A stretch of 64,000 bases of DNA from Phaeobacter cretensis. GTDB lineage: Bacteria > Pseudomonadota > Alphaproteobacteria > Rhodobacterales > Rhodobacteraceae. The stretch spans positions 930,001-994,000 of the forward strand of contig NZ_JBKBEU010000001.1 of NCBI RefSeq assembly GCF_047372505.1, read 5' to 3'. Position numbers and translations under genes: made by a program. Positions 13,239 through 23,116 of this stretch are shown here, one piece after another. Positions within the stretch are counted from its first letter, which is position 1. The number at the start of each line of letters is the position of its first letter. The notes below the pieces were generated by a model. That model saw only the letters and a program-made list of their open reading frames with translations. It did no database searches and was not told the DNA's origin.

Positions 13239-15308
13239 TCAGATGTCCTTCATCAAACGCAACGCGTCATAGATCGCGGCGTGAGTGTTGCGCGCCGAAA
13301 CGGCATCCCCTATGCGAAACAGCTGAAAGCCCCCCTGCCCCGGCGTATCTGGCTCAGATGCCGGTCGTGGTTGACGCATCTGTGGCCTACCGGCGATCAA
13401 AGCCTCATAGTCCACCTGCCCTGCGTTCACACTATGCGGCTTCAGATCGAAGTAGAGCGCGTCCAGAGGCAGTGTACCGTAGTTGAGAATAACCTGGTCG
13501 TAATGCTTGGTGGTCTTATGATCGCTGTAGTCCGTCCCTAGCGTTGCCTGCAGCCTGTTCCCGTCCTTGCGAACGTCCAGTAAGCGCCGGGCAACGGTAA
13601 AGGTCACATCCTTTTCCTGCAGGCTGCGCATATATGGCACAAGGTTCATGGCCATAACATTCGGCGCAAAAACACGATCGGGGGTCATAACCTCTACTGT
13701 CGCACCAGCGGCGGCGGCAATCTCTGCCGCCTGCAGAGCGGGATGATCGCCACTCTCATCGTAGATAAGAACAGATCCCGCAGAGGTGACATCACCCGAT
13801 ATGATGTCCCAGGTCGAGATCACATGCTCTGCCTCTTGGCCGGCTTCAAACAACGTCATATTGGGCATACCGCCGGTGGCGACAATCACCACCTCTGGCT
13901 CTAGCACGATCACATCATCAGCCTCCGCCCAACTGTTGAAGCGAAACTGCACATTCAGAGCCGCACACTGGGCCATGCGCCAGTCTATAATGCCCATCAT
14001 CTCACGTCGGCGTGGATTTTGCGCGGTCAGACGAATTTGGCCACCGGGATCCGGTGCGGCTTCGAACACCGTAACAGAATGGCCCCGTTCTGCCGCAACC
14101 CGCGCGGCCTCCAAGCCACCGGGACCCGCACCGACAATCACAACCTGTTTGCGCGTATCTGCAGGGGGTATCACGTGCGGCATCGACAACTCTCGACCCG
14201 TTGCCGGATTGTGAATGCAAAGCGCCTCTCCAGCCTGATAGATCCGGTCGAGACAATAGGTAGCACCAACGCATGGGCGGATATCATCTTCGCGCCCGGT
14301 GAGAATCTTTTGCATGATATGTGGATCCGCCATATGGGCACGCGTCATACCCACCATATCCAACAGGCCGCTGGAGACGGCGTGGCGCGCGGTCGCCACA
14401 TCGGGAATACGGGCCGCATGGAACGTCGGCAGACCTGTGGCCTTTTTGACCTCCCCCGCAAAATCCAGATGCGGCGCGGATGCCATGCCCTGGACCGGAA
14501 TGACATCGGTCATCGCCGGGTCGGTATGAATGCGGCCTCGGATCACGTTGAGAAAATCCACCATGCCGCTGTCCGCCAAGCGCTTGGAGATCGTGAGCCC
14601 CTCTTGTGCCGAAATTCCTCCCGCTTCCGCCTCATCTGCGGTATAGCGCAATCCCACGATAAACTCGGCACCGACCCTGTCGCGAACCGCCTTCAACACC
14701 GCCATCGGTAGCGCCATTCTGCTCTCAAGAGACCGCCCACCATAAGGGCCATCCAGATCATTGGTCAAAGGCGACCAGAACTGGTCAAGCAGATGCCCGT
14801 AGACCTGCAGTTCGATCCCATCCATACCGCCGTCTTTCATGCGTTCCGCCGCATCGGCAAAGTCCGCAATGATGCGGGTAAGGTCCCAGTCCTCCGCCAG
14901 TTTGGGAAAGGCGCGATGTGCGGGCTCTCGGTGACGTGAGGAGCTGACAGACGGAAGCCAATCTCCCTTATCCCATCCGGTGCGGCGGCCCAGATGGGTC
15001 AGCTGGATCATCGCAGCGCATCCGTGCTCGTGCAGCTGGTCAGTCAGATTGCGGATCCAAGGCACCACCTCGTCCTTATAGGCGAGTACATTGTTAAAGA
15101 CGGGCGGGCTGTCACGCGACACTGCAGCCGATCCCGCAGTCATCGCAAGTGCAACACCCGCTTTTGCCCGCTCGGCATGATAGGCCGCGTAGCGCTCTTT
15201 CGGCATGCCATCCTCAGGATAGGCAGGTTCATGGCTGGTCGTCATGATCCGATTGCGCAAGGTCAGATGCTTTAGCTGGTAGGTTTGCAGCAAAGGGTCT
15301 TTGGACAT
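13239..15308 (-). CDS. N-methylproline demethylase-like NADH:flavin oxidoreductase
   Basis: 689 aa from ATG 15308, preceded by AGGAG; an open frame extends 18 codons further but lacks a better start. The N-terminal 370 residues are an FMN-binding old-yellow-enzyme barrel. A short cysteine segment follows (CVGATYC, then C 13 residues on), of the kind that binds a 4Fe-4S cluster in trimethylamine dehydrogenase relatives. The C-terminal half carries the FAD/NAD-binding motif GAGPGGLEAA. The domain order and the modified cysteine spacing match enzymes that demethylate N-methylproline in proline-betaine (stachydrine) breakdown, a common osmolyte in the sea. Other betaine genes are not adjacent, so the substrate is inferred from family likeness. 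Confidence 0.75.
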   Translation of the reverse strand: MSKDPLLQTYQLKHLTLRNRIMTTSHEPAYPEDGMPKERYAAYHAERAKAGVALAMTAGSAAVSRDSPPVFNNVLAYKDEVVPWIRNLTDQLHEHGCAAMIQLTHLGRRTGWDKGDWLPSVSSSRHREPAHRAFPKLAEDWDLTRIIADFADAAERMKDGGMDGIELQVYGHLLDQFWSPLTNDLDGPYGGRSLESRMALPMAVLKAVRDRVGAEFIVGLRYTADEAEAGGISAQEGLTISKRLADSGMVDFLNVIRGRIHTDPAMTDVIPVQGMASAPHLDFAGEVKKATGLPTFHAARIPDVATARHAVSSGLLDMVGMTRAHMADPHIMQKILTGREDDIRPCVGATYCLDRIYQAGEALCIHNPATGRELSMPHVIPPADTRKQVVIVGAGPGGLEAARVAAERGHSVTVFEAAPDPGGQIRLTAQNPRRREMMGIIDWRMAQCAALNVQFRFNSWAEADDVIVLEPEVVIVATGGMPNMTLFEAGQEAEHVISTWDIISGDVTSAGSVLIYDESGDHPALQAAEIAAAAGATVEVMTPDRVFAPNVMAMNLVPYMRSLQEKDVTFTVARRLLDVRKDGNRLQATLGTDYSDHKTTKHYDQVILNYGTLPLDALYFDLKPHSVNAGQVDYEALIAGRPQMRQPRPASEPDTPGQGGFQLFRIGDAVSARNTHAAIYDALRLMKDI

Positions 15309-15473
15309 GAATGGCTCCTGAAGGCGTGTAAAAACAGTGGCTCGGTTTGCCTCGGCTTTCACAGGGCAATTACAGCTCTAGACATATGTGTCAGGTCAAT
15401 CCCCAGACCTGTCAAGCCTACAGAGCCATAGGCCCAATAGCCGACCATAACGGAAGAGCCACTGGCGTTTCAC

Positions 15474-16355
15474 CTAGTTCTCAAAGGAAACGAAATCCGC
15501 GGTTCGGGAACGGAAAAACTGCTTCACTGCCGCCTTGAAACGGCTCACCTTGGCGGAGCGCAACAGGTCCTGATGACTGAGGACCCAGATAGGCGCATAG
15601 TCTTGCGGCATGATCCCCAGCAAAGGCACGAGATCTGGATCCTTGCGCGCCAGATAGACAGGCATCCTCACCGCACCCAGCCCGGCCCTAGCGGCCGCAA
15701 TCAACGAGGTCATATCGTCAAATCGCGCCCGCACTCGGTAGTTCGGATAATGCTGCAGCGCGGCCTGCGGCGGCGCGTCGTAGCCGCTGTATATCACCCA
15801 GTCCAATTGCGCCTTGGGATCAGCTGCCGCCCTCGCCACAAGATCAAGCCGTGCCACACAGGCGGTTTTCTGATCTGCAAGATGCAGGCCTACCAGACTA
15901 TCCCCCGGCGTTTTACTGATCCGGATGGCGAGGTCTGCATCCCGCCGTGTCAGGTCAAGCACATCATTGGTCGCCCGGACCGTCAATTCGACATCAGGAT
16001 GATCCGCGCAGAACTCGGCTAAGAAAGGCGCAAGATGGCTTTGGATCAGCAATTGCGGTGCAGTCAGGACCAATCCTCCGGACAGGCTTTGGTCGCGCCC
16101 TGACAGATTCCGCAGCGCTGATTGTTCCGAGTGCTCCATCCGTTGCGCCGCAGCTGCCAGTTCTTCAGCCTCAACGCTGGCCAGATAGCCTTCGGGCCGA
16201 CGTTCGAACAGCTGACGGCCCAGCATCGCCTCTGCCCGCTGCACCCGACGCGCCACGGTCGTGTAACTGATAGACAATGCCTGAGCAGCCCCTGCCAGGG
16301 ATCCCGCACGCACCAGCGCCAAAATCGTGCGCATGTCATCCCAATTGATCTGCAT
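15474..16355 (-). CDS. LysR-family transcriptional regulator
   Basis: 293 aa from ATG 16355 (MQINWDDMRTILALVRAGS). An N-terminal winged HTH (SLAGAAQALSISYTTVARRVQRAE) is followed by a LysR substrate-binding domain. It diverges from the small gene at 16451 across a 95-bp gap, where the palindrome ACATGC-N6-GCATGT touches its start codon. That layout suggests autoregulation and control of the divergent gene. A role in regulating the flavoenzyme gene 165 bp downstream on the same strand is possible but not shown. Confidence 0.85.
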   Translation of the reverse strand: MQINWDDMRTILALVRAGSLAGAAQALSISYTTVARRVQRAEAMLGRQLFERRPEGYLASVEAEELAAAAQRMEHSEQSALRNLSGRDQSLSGGLVLTAPQLLIQSHLAPFLAEFCADHPDVELTVRATNDVLDLTRRDADLAIRISKTPGDSLVGLHLADQKTACVARLDLVARAAADPKAQLDWVIYSGYDAPPQAALQHYPNYRVRARFDDMTSLIAAARAGLGAVRMPVYLARKDPDLVPLLGIMPQDYAPIWVLSHQDLLRSAKVSRFKAAVKQFFRSRTADFVSFEN

Positions 16356-16373
16356 ACATGCATTTTCGCATGT
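16356..16373. promoter_or_regulatory. candidate LysR operator palindrome
   Basis: ACATGC at 16356-16361 and GCATGT at 16368-16373 are perfect inverted repeats six bases apart, directly before the LysR start codon and within the divergent intergenic region. LysR proteins bind such interrupted palindromes. Confidence 0.45.
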
Positions 16374-16450
16374 CATCCAAGCAAATGCATCTGTTTTCTT
16401 GCGGCATTTCGATTGGCATCTGTCAGACATCAAAACTGAAAGGACCGAAA

Positions 16451-16732
16451 ATGGCCTACGTATATGTGAACCTCATCCTGCAAGATCCGCAGAGCATGGC
16501 GGCCTATCGCGAACAAGCAGGCGCAGCCCTGCAAAAACATGGCGCTACAGTGCTGGTCTCGACCCCGAACCAAACAGTAATCGAAGGTGAGCGTGACCCA
16601 ACAGGCATAGGTGTTATTCTGCAATTCGAAAGCTCCGAAACCGCACAGGCCTGGATCGACGATCCCGAATTGCAAGAGACCCACGCCCTGCGCCGAAGTG
16701 CGGGCAAAAGTGCTATTACCCTTCTGGCCTAA
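16451..16732 (+). CDS. DUF1330-like small protein
   Basis: 93 aa from ATG 16451, with AAAGGA about nine bases before it. The fold signature is a ferredoxin-like alpha+beta dimeric barrel: YVYVNLILQDPQSMAAYREQ, a central GVILQFESSETAQAWIDDPE strand-helix and a conserved R-x-SAGKSAITLL end. This resembles DUF1330 proteins, whose function is mostly unknown. It is transcribed away from the LysR gene and is a likely target of it. Followed by a strong terminator shared with the formate dehydrogenase operon. Confidence 0.7.
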   Translation: MAYVYVNLILQDPQSMAAYREQAGAALQKHGATVLVSTPNQTVIEGERDPTGIGVILQFESSETAQAWIDDPELQETHALRRSAGKSAITLLA

Positions 16733-16840
16733 GCCATCCATGGCAAAACTCTTCCGCCCGTTGCCTGCGGGCCGATCCGCGAGCCGTTGACCTGCCTGTC
16801 GTTGGACCGAGCACGACGCCCAATGGGCACGAAACTCACC

Positions 16841-16872
16841 AAAAAGGGCGCGGAACCAAAGGTCCCGCGCCC
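16841..16872. terminator. bidirectional terminator
   Basis: GGGCGCGGAACC at 16846-16857 pairs with GGTCCCGCGCCC at 16861-16872 (one mismatch, loop AAA). AAAAA before the stem gives a T-tract for the minus-strand formate dehydrogenase transcript; the plus side ends GTTCTTCTTC for the DUF1330 gene. Confidence 0.8.
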
Positions 16873-16899
16873 GTTCTTCTTCATCTAGCAGAAATCGAC

Positions 16900-19674
16900 C
16901 TATTCAGCGGCGATCTGCGCTTCAACCTTCTCGACCCGTACAGCAGAGAATTTAAACTCAGGGATCTTCCCATAGGGATCAATCGCAGGGTTGGTCAGGA
17001 TGTTAGCCGCGGCCTCAACATAGGCAAAGGGTACAAACACCATATCCTCAGCGATCGCCCGATCCGCCCGTGCCATAATCTCGATCGAGCCGCGACGCGT
17101 TGACAGACGCACCATTTCACCCGGCTCAACACCCATCGCCCGTAGGGTTTTAGGATTGAGCGAACAGTTGGCCTCCGGTTCCACCGCATCAAGCACCAAC
17201 GAACGCCGTGTCATCGACCCTGTGTGCCAATGCTCCAACTGGCGACCTGTGGTCATGATCATCGGATACTCCGCATCAGGAGCTTCATCCGGTGGGATGA
17301 CCGAGGCCGGGGTAAAGCGGGCACGGCCCTCCGGCCGCGGAAAACCATCACCAAACACAATCGCCTGACCGGGGTCTGTTTCGTGCAGCGACGGGTACGT
17401 TATGGTCTCCGTCTCCAGTCGTTCCCAGGTGATATTGTTCAGGGATTTCATGTTCAGCTTCATCTCGTTGAAGACTTCGCTGACATCCTTGTAGTCCCAC
17501 GGCAGGCCAATGCGCTGCGCCAGCTCCACTGTGACCTTCCAATCCTCGCGCGCTTCGCCTGGCGGCGTGATCGCAGGCCGCACCCGCTGAACCTGACGGT
17601 TGGTGTTCGAAACCGTTCCATTCTTTTCATAAAGAGCAGAGGCCGGCAGGATGATATCAGCAAAATTCGCCGTCTCTGTCAGGAAGATGTCCTGAACGAT
17701 CATCAGATCCAGCTTGGCAAAGGCCTCTCTTGCGTGATCAGCATCCGGATCCGACATCGCCGGGTTTTCACCCTGGATATACATGCCTTTGATATTGCCA
17801 GCGTAGGCCTGATCCACGATCTCCGTCACAGTCAGCCCCTTCTCGTTCGAGAAGTCGCCGCCGCCCCAGACATCGGTGAAGCTCTTGCGGACATCATCCG
17901 ACGTCACGGTCTGATAGTCAGGCAGGAACATCGGGATGAGGCCAGCATCAGACGCCCCCTGTACGTTATTTTGCCCCCGAAGCGGATGCAGGCCCGCACC
18001 CGGTTTGCCGACATTGCCAGTCATCAGAGCCAACGAGATCAGGCAACGCGAATTATCCGTGCCATGAATATGCTGGGAGATCCCCATGCCCCAGAAGATC
18101 AACCCGGCATCGGCCCCGGCAAACAAGCGCGCCACGCGGCGCAGCTGATCGGGCTCAATGCCGCAGATTTCTGACATTTTTTCAGGCGTAAACTGCTTGA
18201 GATGCTCTTTTTCCGCCGCCCAATTCTCGGTCCAGCGGTGGATATACTGGCTGTCGTACAGCTCTTCCTCGACGATCACATTCATGATCGCGTTCAGCAT
18301 CGACACATCAGCGCCGGGACGGAACTGCAGCATTTCATCCGCATAGCGACGCATGCCAACCCCGCGCGGATCCATCACGATCAGCTTGCCACCGCGTTTG
18401 GTGAACTGCTTGAAGTAGGTCGCAGCTACCGGGTGGTTTTCAATCGGGTTGGAGCCGATGATGATCGCCACATCAGCATTTTCAATCTCGTTGAACGTAG
18501 CCGTCACTGCCCCAGAGCCGACGTTTTCGATCAGCGCCGCCACAGAGGATGCGTGGCACAGACGCGTACAGTGATCGACGTTGTTGTGCTTGAAGCCCTG
18601 CCGGATGAACTTCTGGAAGAGATAGGCCTCTTCGTTGGTACATTTCGCCGAGCCAAAACCTGCTACGGATTTAGGGTCTTCATCCCGCAGTTTGATCAGG
18701 TTCTTGCCGGCCAGATCCATCGCCTCTTCCCACGTTGCCTCGCGGAAGTGGGTCGACAGGTTGCCAGGATCAACGTTCAGGCCTTTTGCAGGCGCATCGT
18801 CACGGCGGATCAGCGGCTTGGTCAGCCGGTGCGGATGGTGGATATAGTCAAACCCAAACCGTCCCTTGACGCACAGACGGCCCTCGTTTGCCGGGCCATT
18901 GATGCCCTCGACATATTTGACCTTACCGTCCTTCACCTTGAGGCTAACCTTACAACCGACACCGCAGAACGGGCAGACGCTTTCGGTTTCGGAATCGTAG
19001 TCTTTGCTGTCGCCGACCTGACTGTCATCCATCACAGTAGCCGGCATCAAGGCACCGGTTGGGCAAGCCTGCACACATTCGCCGCAGGCCACACACGACG
19101 ATGCGCCCATCGGATCATCGATATCAAAGACCGGATAGGCATCATGGCCACGACCTGCCATGCCGATCACGTCATTGACCTGAACTTCTCGGCAAGCACG
19201 CACACAAAGATTGCAGGAAATACATGCGTCGAGATTCACCTTCATTGCGATGTGGCTGTCATCCAGCAGCGGAATACGCTCTTTTTCCAGCTTTGGAAAA
19301 CGTGAATCTGAAACCCCGTTCAGCTCGGCCATATCCCACAAATGCGAGGACTTATCGCGCGCCTCCTCCTGTTTGGGCTGGTCAGCTACCAAGAGTTCCA
19401 TCACCATCTTACGGGCGCTTTCGGCGCGCGGGTTGTTGGTGGTGACAACCATGCCATCACTCGGCTCTCGGATACAGGAGGCCGCCAACGTACGCTCCCC
19501 CTCAATCTCGACCATACAGGCACGGCAATTGCCGTCAGGGCGATAGCCCGGCTGTGGTTTGTGGCACAGATGTGGGATTTTCAACCCGCGACCATTGGCA
19601 ATTTCCCAGATGGTCAGACCTGCCTCGGCAGTGACCTCGGCGCCATCGAGTGTAAAAGTAACGGTATTGCTCAT
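16900..19674 (-). CDS. fdsA: NAD-dependent formate dehydrogenase, alpha (molybdenum) subunit
   Basis: 924 aa. Oxidises formate to CO2 and passes electrons over Fe-S clusters to the NAD-reducing beta subunit in the cytoplasm. Seen: an N-terminal 2Fe-2S ferredoxin domain (C37, C50, C53, C67), two 4Fe-4S clusters (C151-154-157-161 and C194-197-200-204), a third at C234-237-241-268 that opens the molybdopterin domain, and the active-site pair C373-H374 (RLCH). Cys rather than selenocysteine is used. The C-terminal molybdopterin dinucleotide-binding domain ends near 910. It starts three bases after the stop of the fused GB gene, so the two are one operon. No fdhD, fdsD or mobA follows; these must be elsewhere. 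Confidence 0.92.
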   Translation of the reverse strand: MSNTVTFTLDGAEVTAEAGLTIWEIANGRGLKIPHLCHKPQPGYRPDGNCRACMVEIEGERTLAASCIREPSDGMVVTTNNPRAESARKMVMELLVADQPKQEEARDKSSHLWDMAELNGVSDSRFPKLEKERIPLLDDSHIAMKVNLDACISCNLCVRACREVQVNDVIGMAGRGHDAYPVFDIDDPMGASSCVACGECVQACPTGALMPATVMDDSQVGDSKDYDSETESVCPFCGVGCKVSLKVKDGKVKYVEGINGPANEGRLCVKGRFGFDYIHHPHRLTKPLIRRDDAPAKGLNVDPGNLSTHFREATWEEAMDLAGKNLIKLRDEDPKSVAGFGSAKCTNEEAYLFQKFIRQGFKHNNVDHCTRLCHASSVAALIENVGSGAVTATFNEIENADVAIIIGSNPIENHPVAATYFKQFTKRGGKLIVMDPRGVGMRRYADEMLQFRPGADVSMLNAIMNVIVEEELYDSQYIHRWTENWAAEKEHLKQFTPEKMSEICGIEPDQLRRVARLFAGADAGLIFWGMGISQHIHGTDNSRCLISLALMTGNVGKPGAGLHPLRGQNNVQGASDAGLIPMFLPDYQTVTSDDVRKSFTDVWGGGDFSNEKGLTVTEIVDQAYAGNIKGMYIQGENPAMSDPDADHAREAFAKLDLMIVQDIFLTETANFADIILPASALYEKNGTVSNTNRQVQRVRPAITPPGEAREDWKVTVELAQRIGLPWDYKDVSEVFNEMKLNMKSLNNITWERLETETITYPSLHETDPGQAIVFGDGFPRPEGRARFTPASVIPPDEAPDAEYPMIMTTGRQLEHWHTGSMTRRSLVLDAVEPEANCSLNPKTLRAMGVEPGEMVRLSTRRGSIEIMARADRAIAEDMVFVPFAYVEAAANILTNPAIDPYGKIPEFKFSAVRVEKVEAQIAAE

Positions 19675-19677
19675 GGC

Positions 19678-21366
19678 TCAGACCTCCTCGGGGAAGTGTT
19701 TGATGGTCAGGCGGATCGGGTTCGGCGCAGCCTGGCCCAGACCGCAGATCGAGGTATCAATCATTGCCGTGCTCAACTCCTCCAGCAGGTCCTGATCCCA
19801 CTTCTTTTCGCTCATCAGTTTCACTGCCTTTTCGCAGCCCACCCGGCAAGGAGTGCACTGGCCGCAGCTTTCATCTTCGAAGAAGCGCAGCATATTGAGC
19901 GCGGCATCGCGGGCCGAGTCCTGTCCAGACAGCACAACAACAGCAGCAGACCCGATGAAGGTTCCGTGCGGCTGCAGCGTGTCAAAATCGAGCGGAATGT
20001 CATTCATCGATGCAGGTAACAGACCGGAGGATGGACCGCCCGGCTGATATGCCTTGAAAACATGGCCATCCAGCATCCCGCCACTGGCATCGATCACGTC
20101 TGTGATGGTGGATCCAGCGGGCATAAGATATACGCCCGGGTTCTTCACGCGGCCTGAAACGGAATAACTGCGCATGCCTTTGCGACCGTTCTTTTCTACC
20201 GAGTTCAAGCATTCCGGCCCTTCACGGTTGATTTTGCACACCCAATACAGGGTCTCGACATTGTGCACCAATGTCGGTCGACCAAAAATACCAACCTGCG
20301 CTACAAATGGCGGACGGTGGCGCGGCTCGCCGCGCTTGCCTTCGATCGATTCAATCATCGCGGATTCTTCACCGCAAATATAAGCGCCAGCCCCACGACG
20401 CAGGTCTATAAAACCTGCTTCCACGATGCCCGCATCTTCCAGTGCTTTGATCTCAGTCGCGAGGATCTCCAGCACCGCCGGATATTCGTCGCGCATATAG
20501 ATAAAGGTTTTCTCGGCCTCGACTGCCCAGGCTGCGATCAGCATCCCCTCAAGGAAAACATGCGGCGTGCGCTCTAGGTAATAGCGGTCTTTGAAAGTGC
20601 CTGGTTCGCCCTCATCGCCGTTTACGGCCAGGTAACGCGGCCCTTCGTTGGCACGTACAAAACCCCATTTGGTACCGGAGGGAAAGCCAGCCCCGCCCAA
20701 ACCGCGCAGACCTGCTTCTTTTACTTTGGCCTGAACCGCTTCCCAGTCGCCGTTTGCGCGCAAATCTTTTAGCGTCGCATAGCCGCCTTCAGCCTCATAA
20801 GCCGCATAAGTCTCATACTCAGGGATATGCGCATGGGTATCCTCCGACGCGATCGCCGCCTCGACTTTCTCAACGGTGGCATGGTCGATGTGATTGTGTC
20901 CGATCTCAAGCACCGGAGCGGTATCACAACGCCCCATACAGGGCGCCCGCAATACGCGCACTTGAGAGGCATCCAGCCCATCTTCAAGCGCCTTTTGCAA
21001 CTGTTCCGCACCAGCCAATTCGCACGACAGAGAGTCACAAACCCGAATCGTCAAGGCAGGCGGTGGAGTTTCTCCTTCGCGCACGACATCGAAATGGGCG
21101 TAAAAGCTGGCGACTTCGTAGATTTCCGCCTGACCCGTACGCATCTCTTCAGCCAGCGCCCGGATATGCGCGGCGCTCAGATGGCCGAACTTGTCCTGGA
21201 TGAGATGCAGGAACTCAATCAACAGGTCTCGGTTGCGGGGCTTATCGCCGAGCAGGTCCAGAACCTCGCTATGCGCCTGATCATCCAACTGCCGGCCTTT
21301 GGGCGTTTTACGCCCTTTGCCTTTGCCAGATTTCCAAACGCCCTTGCTATTGTCCAAAGGTGCCAC
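19678..21366 (-). CDS. fdsB: formate dehydrogenase fused gamma-beta subunit (NuoE-NuoF type)
   Basis: 562 aa from GTG 21366, which has GGAGGG four bases upstream; a TTG at 21378 is the alternative start. The first 160 residues are a NuoE-like 2Fe-2S domain (CDSLSC and PCMGRC), which is a separate FdsG in many bacteria. The rest is NuoF-like, with the NADH/FMN loop GLRGLGGAGFPSGTKWGF, a second glycine-rich segment and the 4Fe-4S set ESCGQCTPCRVGC plus a later Cys in SICGLG. It moves electrons from FdsA to NAD+. The fusion keeps the two parts at fixed ratio. Transcribed after the LysR gene and before fdsA. Confidence 0.9.
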   Translation of the reverse strand: MAPLDNSKGVWKSGKGKGRKTPKGRQLDDQAHSEVLDLLGDKPRNRDLLIEFLHLIQDKFGHLSAAHIRALAEEMRTGQAEIYEVASFYAHFDVVREGETPPPALTIRVCDSLSCELAGAEQLQKALEDGLDASQVRVLRAPCMGRCDTAPVLEIGHNHIDHATVEKVEAAIASEDTHAHIPEYETYAAYEAEGGYATLKDLRANGDWEAVQAKVKEAGLRGLGGAGFPSGTKWGFVRANEGPRYLAVNGDEGEPGTFKDRYYLERTPHVFLEGMLIAAWAVEAEKTFIYMRDEYPAVLEILATEIKALEDAGIVEAGFIDLRRGAGAYICGEESAMIESIEGKRGEPRHRPPFVAQVGIFGRPTLVHNVETLYWVCKINREGPECLNSVEKNGRKGMRSYSVSGRVKNPGVYLMPAGSTITDVIDASGGMLDGHVFKAYQPGGPSSGLLPASMNDIPLDFDTLQPHGTFIGSAAVVVLSGQDSARDAALNMLRFFEDESCGQCTPCRVGCEKAVKLMSEKKWDQDLLEELSTAMIDTSICGLGQAAPNPIRLTIKHFPEEV

Positions 21367-21459
21367 GACGCCCTCCAATTTGCGCTGCCATCAATGGCGG
21401 CATTCCATTGAAGAGGCCTATCGTCAAATCGGAATTTTCGAAGGCACGATAACGAACGC

Positions 21460-22359
21460 TTATTGCGTGAAATCGTCAACCACACCCTTCATTGCTTTCA
21501 CGGTCGTCAATTCAGGCTGACGATCAAGCGTCACCATGCAAATCGGCCTGCTTGGCGCGGGATCAACCAGCCGTAGCACCCGTGCGCCTGACAAAGGTCC
21601 CAACGCATCCATCAGCGCCTCTGGCAGGATAGTCGCGACAGACCCGGCCCGCGCCATGACAATCGCCGCCATAAAGCCGCTGGAGTCTGACCGCACCTCC
21701 GGTCGCAACCCTTGATCGCCAAAAATTCGATCCAGTATTCGGCGGTTCTGCATCTGTGGCTCTAAAAGACTCAGCGGTAATGCAGCAGCATCGGCCCAAC
21801 TAATGCTGTCAGCAGTGGCGTCCAATCGGCCTGCCACCATGGTCTCAGGTGCAACGAGCACATAGGTCTCTTCATATAGCGGCTGAATGGTCACCTGATC
21901 CGGCCCCAAGCTATCGTGATAGGTCACCCCAGCATCAATAGTCCCGTCAAACAGACGTTGCTGGATCATCAGTGAACTGAGAACCTCTATCCTGGCAAGG
22001 ACCCGCGGGTGGGTCAGATGCAGCCTATCCACCATCTGGGCCGCATAGGCCGTCGCTGTCGGAACAACGCCAAGCACCAATGTGCCTGTGACTTCTCCAC
22101 GCGCAGCCGCAACTTCTTGCTCCAACGCCTTAGCATCATCGAGGATTGACCGCGCCCGTCGCACGATCATCATCCCCTCTTCGGTAAGCCCTTGAAACCG
22201 ATTGCCACGACGCACAATAGATACGCCGAGACGTTCCTCAAGATTGCGGATCCGCATGGAGAACGCCGGCTGTGACATACCACTATCCTGCGCCGCCTTG
22301 GCAAAATGGCGATGGCGGGCCAATGCGCTCAGCAGTCGGAGATCCTTTAGTTCGATCAC
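21460..22359 (-). CDS. LysR-family regulator next to formate dehydrogenase genes
   Basis: 299 aa from a GTG start. The N-terminal HTH (HFAKAAQDSGMSQPAFSMRIRNLEERLG) and C-terminal effector domain are complete. It lies 93 bp upstream of fdsGB on the same strand. The gap contains inverted repeats TATCGT (21419) with ACGATA (21446) and ATAA-N7-TTAT at 21449-21463, possible binding sites. Comparable fds clusters carry a LysR gene in this place, so control of formate oxidation is likely. Confidence 0.85.
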   Translation of the reverse strand: MIELKDLRLLSALARHRHFAKAAQDSGMSQPAFSMRIRNLEERLGVSIVRRGNRFQGLTEEGMMIVRRARSILDDAKALEQEVAAARGEVTGTLVLGVVPTATAYAAQMVDRLHLTHPRVLARIEVLSSLMIQQRLFDGTIDAGVTYHDSLGPDQVTIQPLYEETYVLVAPETMVAGRLDATADSISWADAAALPLSLLEPQMQNRRILDRIFGDQGLRPEVRSDSSGFMAAIVMARAGSVATILPEALMDALGPLSGARVLRLVDPAPSRPICMVTLDRQPELTTVKAMKGVVDDFTQ

Positions 22360-22513
22360 GCGCAGGCTACTCTTATTGCTTCCAGTTCTTGACCATATGT
22401 AGCCATACGCCCACGTTTGGCAAAGCCACTATCAGCAATCACATAGAACTTTGGTTCGCCAATACCCCGAGCTACTATAGAGGTGCCCCGTCGATCTCAT
22501 CACGTCTGCCTGA

Positions 22514-23116
22514 TCAACTTTGTCGCTGTGCCGTAGCCGATCGCGCGATGCCATCATAGATTCCGGTCAGGATGTTCAGAACTCGCGTCGCTTCTCCAAC
22601 CCTTTTTTCGACACCGGGCACCTGGTCCAAAGCCTGAAGCAACAGGTCGCGACGCTGAATGTCAAAGGCTGTCGTGATCTCAAGCCCTTTATCGGTCGCA
22701 GAATACGTTACACCACCTCGACCGGATCCGGTTTTGCGGATCAAACCCGACGACGCGAGCTTGCGCAGCGAATATTGTATATTCGGGACGTCATCACGGT
22801 TGGTGACCCGTGCCAGCTCCTTGATGGTTTTTGGCCTGTCGTTCATACGGATCACATTCAACAGTGTTATTTCCGGTCCAGAAGCCGACAGGTTGGACAC
22901 AAGGCCTAGGCATTCTGATTGCCATCGTGCGAACCCCTCAAAGGTCCGCATTAGCGCAAATTCGAAATCGCTCAGATCTTCTTGAGTACCCTTTCGGGTG
23001 ATCTGGCCCGCCTTAACAGCGGTATCAGTATCTGTTGATCCTGAAAAAGTTTCCAACAATCGTCTCCTTGCTTCGACGGCGAAATACGCCTCCGTTGACG
23101 GAAAAACCTGTGTCAA
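22514..23116 (-). CDS. MarR-like winged-helix regulator
   Basis: 200 aa. The middle (about 85-150) is a winged helix: TIKELARVTNRDDVPNIQYS as recognition region and a wing around KTGSGRGGVTYSATDKGLE. The C-terminal helices probably form the dimer. The start is uncertain: the frame opens with TTG at 23116, a stop lies four codons before it, and no strong ribosome binding site is seen. The target is not clear; the gene stands alone. Confidence 0.7.
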   Translation of the reverse strand: MTQVFPSTEAYFAVEARRRLLETFSGSTDTDTAVKAGQITRKGTQEDLSDFEFALMRTFEGFARWQSECLGLVSNLSASGPEITLLNVIRMNDRPKTIKELARVTNRDDVPNIQYSLRKLASSGLIRKTGSGRGGVTYSATDKGLEITTAFDIQRRDLLLQALDQVPGVEKRVGEATRVLNILTGIYDGIARSATAQRQS

